Positions 51,391-58,542 of a DNA stretch of 64,000 bases are shown in pieces. The position numbers were made by a program, and so were the translations under genes. The notes under the pieces were generated by a model. That model searched no databases, had not been told where the DNA came from, and worked only from the letters and a program-made list of their open reading frames with translations. The number at the start of each line of letters is the position of its first letter. The first letter of the stretch is position 1. Source of the DNA: an uncultured Bacteroidota bacterium (GTDB taxonomy: Bacteria; Bacteroidota; Bacteroidia; Bacteroidales; P3); contig CACXXO010000012.1 of NCBI GenBank assembly GCA_902771735.1, forward strand, positions 1 to 64,000. Reading direction: 5' to 3'.

Positions 51391-52356
51391 TCAATTCTTT
51401 ATGGCTTCTTCTTCCTCTTCATATTCTTCCTCCAGCATCTTCAGTCGGCGGCTGTTGCGCGGACGCTTGTATTCTCTCACCGTCTCGCCGGCAACAATGC
51501 CCGTCGGAACAGCTATAATACTGTAACCCAACAACATCACCAGCACTGCAAGAAACCTTCCGGGCGAGGTCATCGGCGCCAGATCGCCGTAGCCCACCGT
51601 GGTGATGGTCACCACTGCCCAATAGATGCCTGTCGGGATGCTTTTGAAATCCGGATTGACCTCACTCTCAAAGGTGTACATCATCGTACCCATAATCACC
51701 GCCGCAACCAACATGAACATCATGAATATCAGAATCTTGATAGCGCTGGCACGCAAGGCATTCAAGAGGTGGAACGCCTCCATCTGGAAACGGGCCATCT
51801 TGAAGATGCGGAAGATACGCATCACCCTCAGCAGGCGTATTGCAGTAAGTGCCTGTGTGGCAGGAATAAAAAGACTCAGATAGGAGGGGAAAATCGAAAG
51901 GAAATCAATCACGCCCCAAAACGAGAAGACATACTTTCGGGGAGACTTCAGGCAGTAGAGGCGCAGGTAGTATTCGAAGGTGAAGAGGATGGTAAACCCC
52001 CATTCCAAGACCTTGAAAATCAAATAAGAGACAGAGAGATGCGCACGGCTGGTCATGGTGTCGGTGGTGCCATAGACACTGTCTATCAGCAACAGGACGA
52101 TGTTGAGCACAATGAGCACCAGCAGCCACACATCGAATTTCTTGCCGGCCGGGGTGTCGCTCTTGAAGATAATCTCGAAAATCTGTCGCTTGGTCAAGCT
52201 GCGGTAACGCTTGGGCATCAGGAACTTGAAGAGCAGTGTGTGCATCATGGAGTTCAGCGACCGCCCAAAACGGCTAAAGAAGCCGTTATAGTCCAGCTTC
52301 GAGAGCCATTTCCGCACTCTCCAGAACGAATCTACTATTTTGTCAATCAGTTTCAT
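51391..52356 (-). CDS. Voltage-gated-type potassium channel subunit
   Basis: The 321-residue ion transporter has six membrane helices. S4 carries spaced Arg residues (RLLRVMRIFRIFKMARF). The pore between S5 and S6 has TVGYGDLAP, the K+ selectivity filter, so the channel is K+ selective. The C-terminus is charged (EEEYEEEEEAIKN) without a cyclic-nucleotide domain. Bacterial Kv-like channels set membrane potential or respond to depolarisation. Its start overlaps the M16 gene by 14 bases. Confidence 0.93.
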   Translation of the reverse strand: MKLIDKIVDSFWRVRKWLSKLDYNGFFSRFGRSLNSMMHTLLFKFLMPKRYRSLTKRQIFEIIFKSDTPAGKKFDVWLLVLIVLNIVLLLIDSVYGTTDTMTSRAHLSVSYLIFKVLEWGFTILFTFEYYLRLYCLKSPRKYVFSFWGVIDFLSIFPSYLSLFIPATQALTAIRLLRVMRIFRIFKMARFQMEAFHLLNALRASAIKILIFMMFMLVAAVIMGTMMYTFESEVNPDFKSIPTGIYWAVVTITTVGYGDLAPMTSPGRFLAVLVMLLGYSIIAVPTGIVAGETVREYKRPRNSRRLKMLEEEYEEEEEAIKN

Positions 52357-53596
52357 ACACTAAAATATTTTCGTGCTCGGGGCGGAATACCGCCTGCGCG
52401 GCACGCTGGATATCGTCGGGCGTCAGCCGGCGGTATTCCTCCGGCTCACGGTTGACCAACCCGGTGTCGCCCAGCCAGGTATAGTGGCAGAGGGCCATGG
52501 CGCGGTCGGCAGCCTTGTATTGCGAGTAGACAAAGGTGCTCTCATAACGATTCTGCACCTTTTCCAACTCGTTCTGCGACAAACCTTTCTCGGCAAGCAA
52601 ATAGGCTTCCCTGCGCAAAGCATCGGCCACAGCATCCACATCCACACTCGGCAGCACCTTGGCGCTCAACACCATAAGCCCCGGGCCTGCCTCGCCACTG
52701 ATGTAAGCGTCGGCCTCCGAGACCAACTGCCCCGGACGCACCATAGCGTTATAAATGCGGCTCGAGCTGCCGGTGCTCAGCACATCGCTCACCAAGTCGC
52801 AGGCGCGGAAGTCACGGCCCCAGTGATCGCACATCGGCCATGCCAGATAGACAGCCTTCGACGGTACATCCCTCTTGACAACCAGTCTCCTCGCCTCTTT
52901 CTGCTCCTCTTCCTGCGGGTATGTTCGCTCGGTGGCCATGGAGCGACGGCATTCCGTCGACACACGCACCGCACCCCATTCTTTCTCCACCGCCGCAACC
53001 ATCTCCTCGTGTTTCAGCGGCGCTGCCACAGCAAGTATCGCATTGTCAGCGCGATAGTAGCGTTCATGAAACGACCGTACATCCTCCAGTGTGGCCTCCG
53101 ACACATGGCGTATGTCGGCCCCGATGGTAGCCCATCGGTAGGGGTGTGTCTTATAGCACAACGGCCTCAGCAACAGCCACATGTCGCCGTAAGGCTGGTT
53201 CATGAAACGCTGATGGTATTCTTCGGTCACCACACGCTGCTGCACTTCCAACGACTTGGCATTCAAGGCCAAGGAGGCCATACGGTCGGCCTCGAGCATC
53301 AACGCGGCAGGAAGTCCCTCGACGGGCACGGTGATGTAATAGTTTGTATAGTCGAGACTGGTGAAAGCATTGTTGTCGCCTCCCAACGAGGAAACCACGG
53401 CATCGAAGTCGGGCACCCGTTCGGTTCCGCCAAACATCAGGTGCTCAAACAGATGAGCGAAACCCGTGCGGCAAGGGTCCTCATCGCGCGAGCCCACGTT
53501 GTAGAGCACGTTGACTGTTGCCAGCGGCGTGTCCCAAGCCTCGTGCGTCAGCACCGTCAACCCATTGGATAATATATACTTCCGATAATCTATCAT
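52343..53596 (-). CDS. M16-family (insulinase-like) metallopeptidase
   Basis: The 418-residue protein has the inverted zinc motif HLFEH (residues 48-52, HxxEH) in TGFAHLFEHLMFGGTERV. The third-ligand Glu is about 75 residues later (VVTEEY). The second, inactive M16 domain has LVVKRDVPSKAVYLAWPMC and LVSDVLSTGSSSRIYNAMV. It degrades peptides or cleaves presequence-like substrates, usually in the periplasm or cytoplasm. There is no signal peptide; an upstream ATG at 53668 would add a hydrophobic segment across the promoter, so MIDYRKYIL is preferred. Confidence 0.92.
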   Translation of the reverse strand: MIDYRKYILSNGLTVLTHEAWDTPLATVNVLYNVGSRDEDPCRTGFAHLFEHLMFGGTERVPDFDAVVSSLGGDNNAFTSLDYTNYYITVPVEGLPAALMLEADRMASLALNAKSLEVQQRVVTEEYHQRFMNQPYGDMWLLLRPLCYKTHPYRWATIGADIRHVSEATLEDVRSFHERYYRADNAILAVAAPLKHEEMVAAVEKEWGAVRVSTECRRSMATERTYPQEEEQKEARRLVVKRDVPSKAVYLAWPMCDHWGRDFRACDLVSDVLSTGSSSRIYNAMVRPGQLVSEADAYISGEAGPGLMVLSAKVLPSVDVDAVADALRREAYLLAEKGLSQNELEKVQNRYESTFVYSQYKAADRAMALCHYTWLGDTGLVNREPEEYRRLTPDDIQRAAQAVFRPEHENILVYETD

Positions 53597-53610
53597 ATAA
53601 ATACAAACTG

Positions 53611-53618
53611 CAAAGATA
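53611..53618 (-). promoter_or_regulatory. Bacteroidota -7 box for the M16 run
   Basis: On the minus strand this reads TATCTTTG then CA, a perfect TAnnTTTG, 14 bases before the M16 ATG. This leaves a very short leader. Confidence 0.7.
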
Positions 53619-53703
53619 CAAAAATTATCCGACATAGCGAAAACAAAAACAAAACACCCCGCAAGCAAACTGTTAACAATTCTTAATCACCATCGTCCTA
53701 CGA

Positions 53704-53770
53704 CAACCCTATCAACACCTACCGTGGTAGGAGTTGGTTAGGAGTTGGTAGGGAGATGGTAGGTAGTTCA
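53704..53770. repeat. Intergenic palindromic repeat, copy 6 (partly degenerate)
   Basis: The centre is CTACCGTGGTAG. The right side has four 11-bp units (GTTAGGAGTTG, GTAGGGAGATG and so on), while the left arm is shorter and imperfect. It lies in the 303-base gap 53597-53899 between the M16 and alcohol dehydrogenase genes, with the M16 promoter and the terminator at 53800 as the only other features. Confidence 0.85.
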
Positions 53771-53797
53771 TACGGCTCTGATAGTAGGAGTTATGCA

Positions 53798-53830
53798 CGA
53801 AAAAAGGCACCTTTCCGAGGAAAAGTGCCT
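53798..53830 (-). terminator. Intrinsic terminator after the Fe-alcohol dehydrogenase gene
   Basis: The stem AGGCAC...GTGCCT (53805-53810 with 53825-53830), extended by a second TTTCC/GGAAA stem, is followed on the minus strand by a T run. It is 70 bases after the dehydrogenase stop. Confidence 0.8.
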
Positions 53831-53899
53831 GAAGGGTGTCCTGTGTTCAAAAAATTAACTTAACAGATGTTAAATTAACAAGATGGTGTCGCGTCGGAA

Positions 53900-55066
53900 T
53901 CAGAGGCTTTCGCGGAGGATGTCGACCACTTCGGGGCGTGTCAGGGTGCGATAGCCCACGGGGAGGATGAGGACGGCGTCGGCCACCTGCTCGAGGTTTT
54001 CTTCGGTGACACCCAGCTCGCGGCTGTGCATCACCACGCCAATTTCCTTCATCCACTCTTCGAGGCATTTGAGGCCCTCGACGGCCACCTGCTCGTCGCT
54101 CTTGCCCTCGGGGCGCACGTCCCAGACACTTTTGGCAAAACGGACGAACTGATGAAGGCCGTCGTGCATCACGTGGCGGTAGTAAGGCAGCGACACCGAG
54201 GCGAGGGTCATGCCGTGGGTGGCGTCGGTGACGAGGCCTATGGCGTGGCCAATCTGGTGGACCTCCCAGTCGCCGCCCTTGCCGCATTTGAGGAGGGTGT
54301 TGAGCGCCCAGGTGGCGGTCCACATGATGTTGGCGCGTGCCTCGTAGTCCTGCGGATTGCGGGCGGCGATGCGGCTGGAGTGGATGAGCGAGCACATGAG
54401 GCCCTCGTTGATGTAGTCGGTGGTGCAGTCGCGGTCGCCGGCGAAATACTGTTCCATAAGGTGGCTCATGATATCGAAGAAGCCCGCCACCATCTGGTAC
54501 TGGGGAACCGTCATGGTGAAGCGCGGGTTGAGGATGGCGAAGCGGGGGAAGAGGGCCGGGCCGAAAACCTTGCCGCGTTTGAAGCCTTCCTTGCGATTGG
54601 TGATGACGCTGCCGCCGTTCATCTCGCTGCCGGTGCCCACCATGGTGAGCACGGCACCCACGGGGACGGTCTTGCAGTCGGGGCTCTTCTGGCCCACCCA
54701 GTATTTCTGCCAGGGGTCTTCCTCGCAGTAGGCCGAGGCCGAGACACCTTTGGCATAGTCGATGGTGGAGCCGCCGCCCACGGCGAGGATGAGGTCGACG
54801 TGGTTGTCGCGCACCAGCCGGGCACCATGGAGGACTTTCTCGTAGGTAGGGTTGGGCATCACGCCGGGGTCTTCGACGACGGTCTTGCCGGAGGCTTCAA
54901 GTGCCGCCATGACAGCGTCGTAAATGCCGTTTTTCTTAATCGAGCCGCCGCCGTAGCTGAACATCACCGTCGGCCCGTAGTTCTTCAGTTCCTCAACAAG
55001 ATAGCCCATCGAATCCTCACCGAAATACAATTTGGTGGGATTGTGAAATTTAAAATTGCCTTGCAT
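53900..55066 (-). CDS. Iron-containing alcohol dehydrogenase (YqhD/BdhA-like)
   Basis: The 388-residue dehydrogenase starts MQGNFKFHNPTKLYFGEDSM. It shows GPTVMFSYGGGSIKKNGIYD, VDLILAVGGGSTIDYAKGVS (NADP/NAD site), VGAVLTMVGTGSEMNGGSVI and the metal-site His residues in DIMSHLMEQYF, WEVHQIGHAIGL and DATHGMTLA. It matches the YqhD/butanol dehydrogenase group, NADPH-dependent reduction of aldehydes to alcohols in fermentation or aldehyde detoxification. It stands alone with its own promoter and terminator. Confidence 0.94.
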   Translation of the reverse strand: MQGNFKFHNPTKLYFGEDSMGYLVEELKNYGPTVMFSYGGGSIKKNGIYDAVMAALEASGKTVVEDPGVMPNPTYEKVLHGARLVRDNHVDLILAVGGGSTIDYAKGVSASAYCEEDPWQKYWVGQKSPDCKTVPVGAVLTMVGTGSEMNGGSVITNRKEGFKRGKVFGPALFPRFAILNPRFTMTVPQYQMVAGFFDIMSHLMEQYFAGDRDCTTDYINEGLMCSLIHSSRIAARNPQDYEARANIMWTATWALNTLLKCGKGGDWEVHQIGHAIGLVTDATHGMTLASVSLPYYRHVMHDGLHQFVRFAKSVWDVRPEGKSDEQVAVEGLKCLEEWMKEIGVVMHSRELGVTEENLEQVADAVLILPVGYRTLTRPEVVDILRESL

Positions 55067-55101
55067 AATAAAAGGGGTGTTTTTCGTTACTATTCCGAAT
55101 G

Positions 55102-55109
55102 CAAATTTA
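55102..55109 (-). promoter_or_regulatory. Bacteroidota -7 box for the alcohol dehydrogenase gene
   Basis: On the minus strand this reads TAAATTTG then CA, matching TAnnTTTG, 35 bases before the ATG. Confidence 0.65.
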
Positions 55110-55201
55110 CACATTTATTTTGACATGAAAAAAAAAATTGTTAAAAGTGTGAGCCAAAAACGGGGGGTAATACTCTTTATATAAAAGGTGGGGAAAAAAA
55201 T

Positions 55202-57739
55202 ATGCGAACCATAAAGAAGTCCTTTTTGCTGCTCATTGTGCTGTTTTCGACCGTTGTCGCCGGAGCGCAGCAGATTGTGCCCAGCCTGACGGGCACGGAT
55301 TTCTGGATGTCGTTCCTGCCAAATTACGGGCCCAACAGCGAACGCTCGGTGATGATAGCCTCCGAGGAGAATTGCACGGCGCACATCAGCAGCCCTACTA
55401 TTTTCTGGAACACCACGGTGAGCATCGAGGCCAACAGAGTGACGCACGTGGTTCTTCCCGATGTTTATCCCGGTGAGGAATCCACCTCCTGTTGCAGCTG
55501 GCATATCACCACAACGGGTCCAGCCATTGTCTATGCTTCCAATTTCGCCGATGCCAGCCACGACATGTCAGCCATACTGCCCACGTCGACGCTACGCAAC
55601 GACTATATGGTGCAGACCTACGGGCCTTTCCCGAACCAGGAGGTGAGCATTGTGGCACCTTGCGACAGCACCGAAGTGGAGATAATTTTTGCCGATATTG
55701 TTTCCAACGGGGATCAAATCCAATACTCTGCGGGCGACACGTTGAGGACGACACTCATGCTCGGAATGGCATACCTTTTAAGGGCGCAATTCTACATTGA
55801 CAAAGGACTCACAGGCACACGAATCCATGCCACGAAACCCGTTGCCGTATTTCAAGGACATAGCTGCACCACTGTTCCATGGGGTTCCCAAGCGTGCGAC
55901 CATCTGTACGAGCAGTGCATCCCCACCAACTTCTGGGGACGACATTTTGTGGTGATGCCGACCGTTGGGCGCAGCATTTCGACATTTGGATCAAACAACA
56001 ATTTTATTGGCGACATGGTAGAGGTCACCGCCCGCGGCAATGGGTGCGACGTGACTATCGAAGGGCAAAGCGTGACCACCCTTGACGCAGGCGAGACATA
56101 CACTTTTGTGGTGGCCAACCATCCGCCCGACACGGGGGACCGGACCTTTTTCGCCTATCCAGGGAGCAACTTCGATTTCTACCAATCCGATGCGTTGTCG
56201 GTCAACACCTCGACGCCCGCTTCCGTTTGTTTCTATATTTCGGGCATTACCTATGGCGGCGCCCCTGGCGACCCGGCCATGGTCCTCCTCCCACCCATCG
56301 AGCAGGGTATCAGCCATGCAGTCTCAGCCGTCTACAACACCCCGCTTACTCAAAGCCACCACATTAACATCGTGGCTACGAACGAGGACGCCCCCCTGGT
56401 GACCGTCGACGGGCAAAGCATTGCATCCGAGTTCACCGCCACGGAAGAAGGATTCAGTTGGGCGAGAATCGCTATCGACACCGGTTCGCACATCATCGAC
56501 GCCGACACAGGCCGGTTCCTCGCCACGTTCTATGGTCTCGGCGAGGCCGAGAGCTATGCCTACATCGCAGGCATGGCCGTGCGAAGCGCCGACTACGACG
56601 TGCATGCCAACCGACACACCGCTTGTCCGGGAGATACGGTAACCATCACCGTGCGTCTCGGCGAAGATGGGCTGGGAACAGAATGGCAACTCGATGGCCA
56701 ACCACTCGGCTCCGGCATGGACACGGTGCGTCTTGCACTCGACGACGCGGGACGGCACAACGTTACCATAGCCATCACACCCGTGGGGGATACCGTATGG
56801 GAAATCATCACCGTCAACCCATCATACTCTATCCTGGAGAGCGACAGCATCTGTCCCGGTGACAGCCTGCGATGGCAGGGGCAGACGCTCACGGAAAGCG
56901 GATACTATGTCGACACTCTGCATACCATGTATGGTTGCGACTCGGTCATGGCCATGCAGGTCATCATTTTTGACGTTCCGCAGCCGACATTCACGTTGGA
57001 GACCGACTGCGAGAACTATCGATACAGCATCATGGGGAGCGTCACGGGAGACACCTCGGGCTATACACTTGCATGGCACTCTTCGCCCGCCGACCCCGAC
57101 CTCGAGGGGCAGCCGTGGGACAGTCTTGCTCTTTCTCCCAACCAATTAACGATTTACTCTCTCCGTATTGACAACGGGCACTGCCCCTACGACACCGCCT
57201 TCACCCTCAAGCCCGTCTTGTGGCCGGTTGCCATCATGGAAGTCAATCCCGACAGACTGACCAACGAACACCCGCAATTCGAGGCCTATGACCGGAGCCT
57301 CAATGCCGACAGCCGCCACTGGTGGGTCGACGGCGTGCCCGCAGGGTCGGAGCCCATCCTGCGCCATAGAGCCCTGCACGATGTCGACAGCATCCTCATC
57401 ACCCTCGTGGCCTTCAACCAAGCCTGTGCCGACACCCTCCACCATACACTTCCCTTTAGCCATTCGGCAGTATGGGCGCCCAACATCTTCACCCCCGACC
57501 GTGACGATAACAACCTTTTCAGAATACTCCTCAACGAAGGCGTTGCCGAGGAACTCTTTGTCTACAATCGCAACGGCCTGCTGATGGCACACATCGCCGG
57601 GCCCGATCCACAATGGGACGGCACACACGAGGGCACGCTCTGCCCACAGGGCGCCTATGTGTGGCACCTGCGCTACCGCCGCAACGACAGTCCCGACGCC
57701 GTCATCACCCTCACCGGCACCATCACCCTGCTGCGATAA
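55202..57739 (+). CDS. IgGFc-binding-like surface protein with gliding-motility C-terminal sorting domain
   Basis: The 845-residue protein has a signal peptide (MRTIKKSFLLLIVLFSTVVA). The N-terminal half (~25-380) matches the IgGFc-binding family: GTDFWMSFLPNYGPNSERSV, SNFADASHDMSAILPTSTLR, KPVAVFQGHSCTTVPWGSQA, CDHLYEQCIPTNFWGRHFVV. A single Cys/Asp repeat (DSICPGDSLRWQGQTL, MYGCDSVMAMQVI) like those of the 1046-residue protein follows. The end (VWAPNIFTPDRDDNNLFRIL, WDGTHEGTLCPQGAYVWHLR) is the CHU_C sorting domain. It should be surface-exposed by type IX secretion. The family name does not prove that it binds antibody. Confidence 0.88.
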   Translation: MRTIKKSFLLLIVLFSTVVAGAQQIVPSLTGTDFWMSFLPNYGPNSERSVMIASEENCTAHISSPTIFWNTTVSIEANRVTHVVLPDVYPGEESTSCCSWHITTTGPAIVYASNFADASHDMSAILPTSTLRNDYMVQTYGPFPNQEVSIVAPCDSTEVEIIFADIVSNGDQIQYSAGDTLRTTLMLGMAYLLRAQFYIDKGLTGTRIHATKPVAVFQGHSCTTVPWGSQACDHLYEQCIPTNFWGRHFVVMPTVGRSISTFGSNNNFIGDMVEVTARGNGCDVTIEGQSVTTLDAGETYTFVVANHPPDTGDRTFFAYPGSNFDFYQSDALSVNTSTPASVCFYISGITYGGAPGDPAMVLLPPIEQGISHAVSAVYNTPLTQSHHINIVATNEDAPLVTVDGQSIASEFTATEEGFSWARIAIDTGSHIIDADTGRFLATFYGLGEAESYAYIAGMAVRSADYDVHANRHTACPGDTVTITVRLGEDGLGTEWQLDGQPLGSGMDTVRLALDDAGRHNVTIAITPVGDTVWEIITVNPSYSILESDSICPGDSLRWQGQTLTESGYYVDTLHTMYGCDSVMAMQVIIFDVPQPTFTLETDCENYRYSIMGSVTGDTSGYTLAWHSSPADPDLEGQPWDSLALSPNQLTIYSLRIDNGHCPYDTAFTLKPVLWPVAIMEVNPDRLTNEHPQFEAYDRSLNADSRHWWVDGVPAGSEPILRHRALHDVDSILITLVAFNQACADTLHHTLPFSHSAVWAPNIFTPDRDDNNLFRILLNEGVAEELFVYNRNGLLMAHIAGPDPQWDGTHEGTLCPQGAYVWHLRYRRNDSPDAVITLTGTITLLR

Positions 57740-57784
57740 AACTTTTTTTTGACTTTTAGGTGCTTTGGATACCAGACTTTTTCG

Positions 57785-57792
57785 TATCTTTG
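57785..57792 (+). promoter_or_regulatory. Bacteroidota -7 box for the MarC gene
   Basis: TATCTTTG then CA, a perfect TAnnTTTG, 41 bases upstream of the MarC ATG. Confidence 0.7.
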
Positions 57793-57833
57793 CATTCGGC
57801 AAGTATATATGTTTCATCTTATAACCTACTGAT

Positions 57834-58439
57834 ATGTTGGAGATTTTACAACAAATAAGTTTCGTCGAAATCATCAGTGCGTTCATTGTCATGTTCGCCA
57901 TCATCGACATCACGGGTTCCATACCCATCTTCATCAGCATGGAGGACAGCGGCAAGCACATCAAGCCGCTCTATGCCACCAGCGTGGCCCTCGGCCTCTT
58001 CCTGCTCTTTTTCTTCACCGGAGAGGCGCTGCTCAACCTCTTCGGCATCGATATCGCATCGTTTGCCGTGGCAGGTGCTTTCGTGCTGTTCCTATTGGCG
58101 TTGGAGATGGTCATGGGCCGCGAGTTCATCAAGAACGAGAGCGTAGGGTCGGGGGCGAGCATCGTCCCCGTGGCATTCCCCCTCATTGCCGGTCCCGGCG
58201 CCATCACGGCATTGCTCTCGCTGCGTGCCGAGTATGCCACCGTCAATATCCTCCTCGCCCTTCTGCTCAACATCATCATCGACTACCTCGTCATCCGTCT
58301 GTTGAAGAAATTGCAGAAATGGCTCGGTGACGAAGTGGTGTTCGTGCTGAGGAAATTCTTCGGCGTCATCCTTATCGCCATCTCGGTGAAACTCTTCGCC
58401 TCCAACCTGGCCATTGTGATACACAATGCAAGTTTGTAG
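57834..58439 (+). CDS. MarC family inner-membrane protein
   Basis: The 201-residue membrane protein has six helices and the MarC pattern: FIVMFAIIDITGSIPIFISM, FFTGEALLNLFGIDIASFAV, GAFVLFLLALEMVMGRE, IVPVAFPLIAGPGAITALLS and FFGVILIAISVKLFASNL. Despite the name, the family is not shown to cause antibiotic resistance; an amino-acid or small-molecule transport role is suspected. It has its own promoter. A 100-base AT-rich leader separates it from the next gene. Confidence 0.92.
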   Translation: MLEILQQISFVEIISAFIVMFAIIDITGSIPIFISMEDSGKHIKPLYATSVALGLFLLFFFTGEALLNLFGIDIASFAVAGAFVLFLLALEMVMGREFIKNESVGSGASIVPVAFPLIAGPGAITALLSLRAEYATVNILLALLLNIIIDYLVIRLLKKLQKWLGDEVVFVLRKFFGVILIAISVKLFASNLAIVIHNASL

Positions 58440-58542
58440 AAAATTCTGAAAAAAAAATATTTTTTTCCGGAGAAAATGCAATTTTTTCCCTGGAAGTGGT
58501 ACTAATAAATAGTTTTTTCACTTTAAAACCGACAAAGAATCA

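Noticed and set aside
3959..53770. CRISPR array or intrinsic terminators for the palindromic repeat family
   Set aside because: Copies are scattered about 11 kb apart with no spacers and no cas genes. They lack T runs, and real terminators are found beside them (3832, 29285, 53798).
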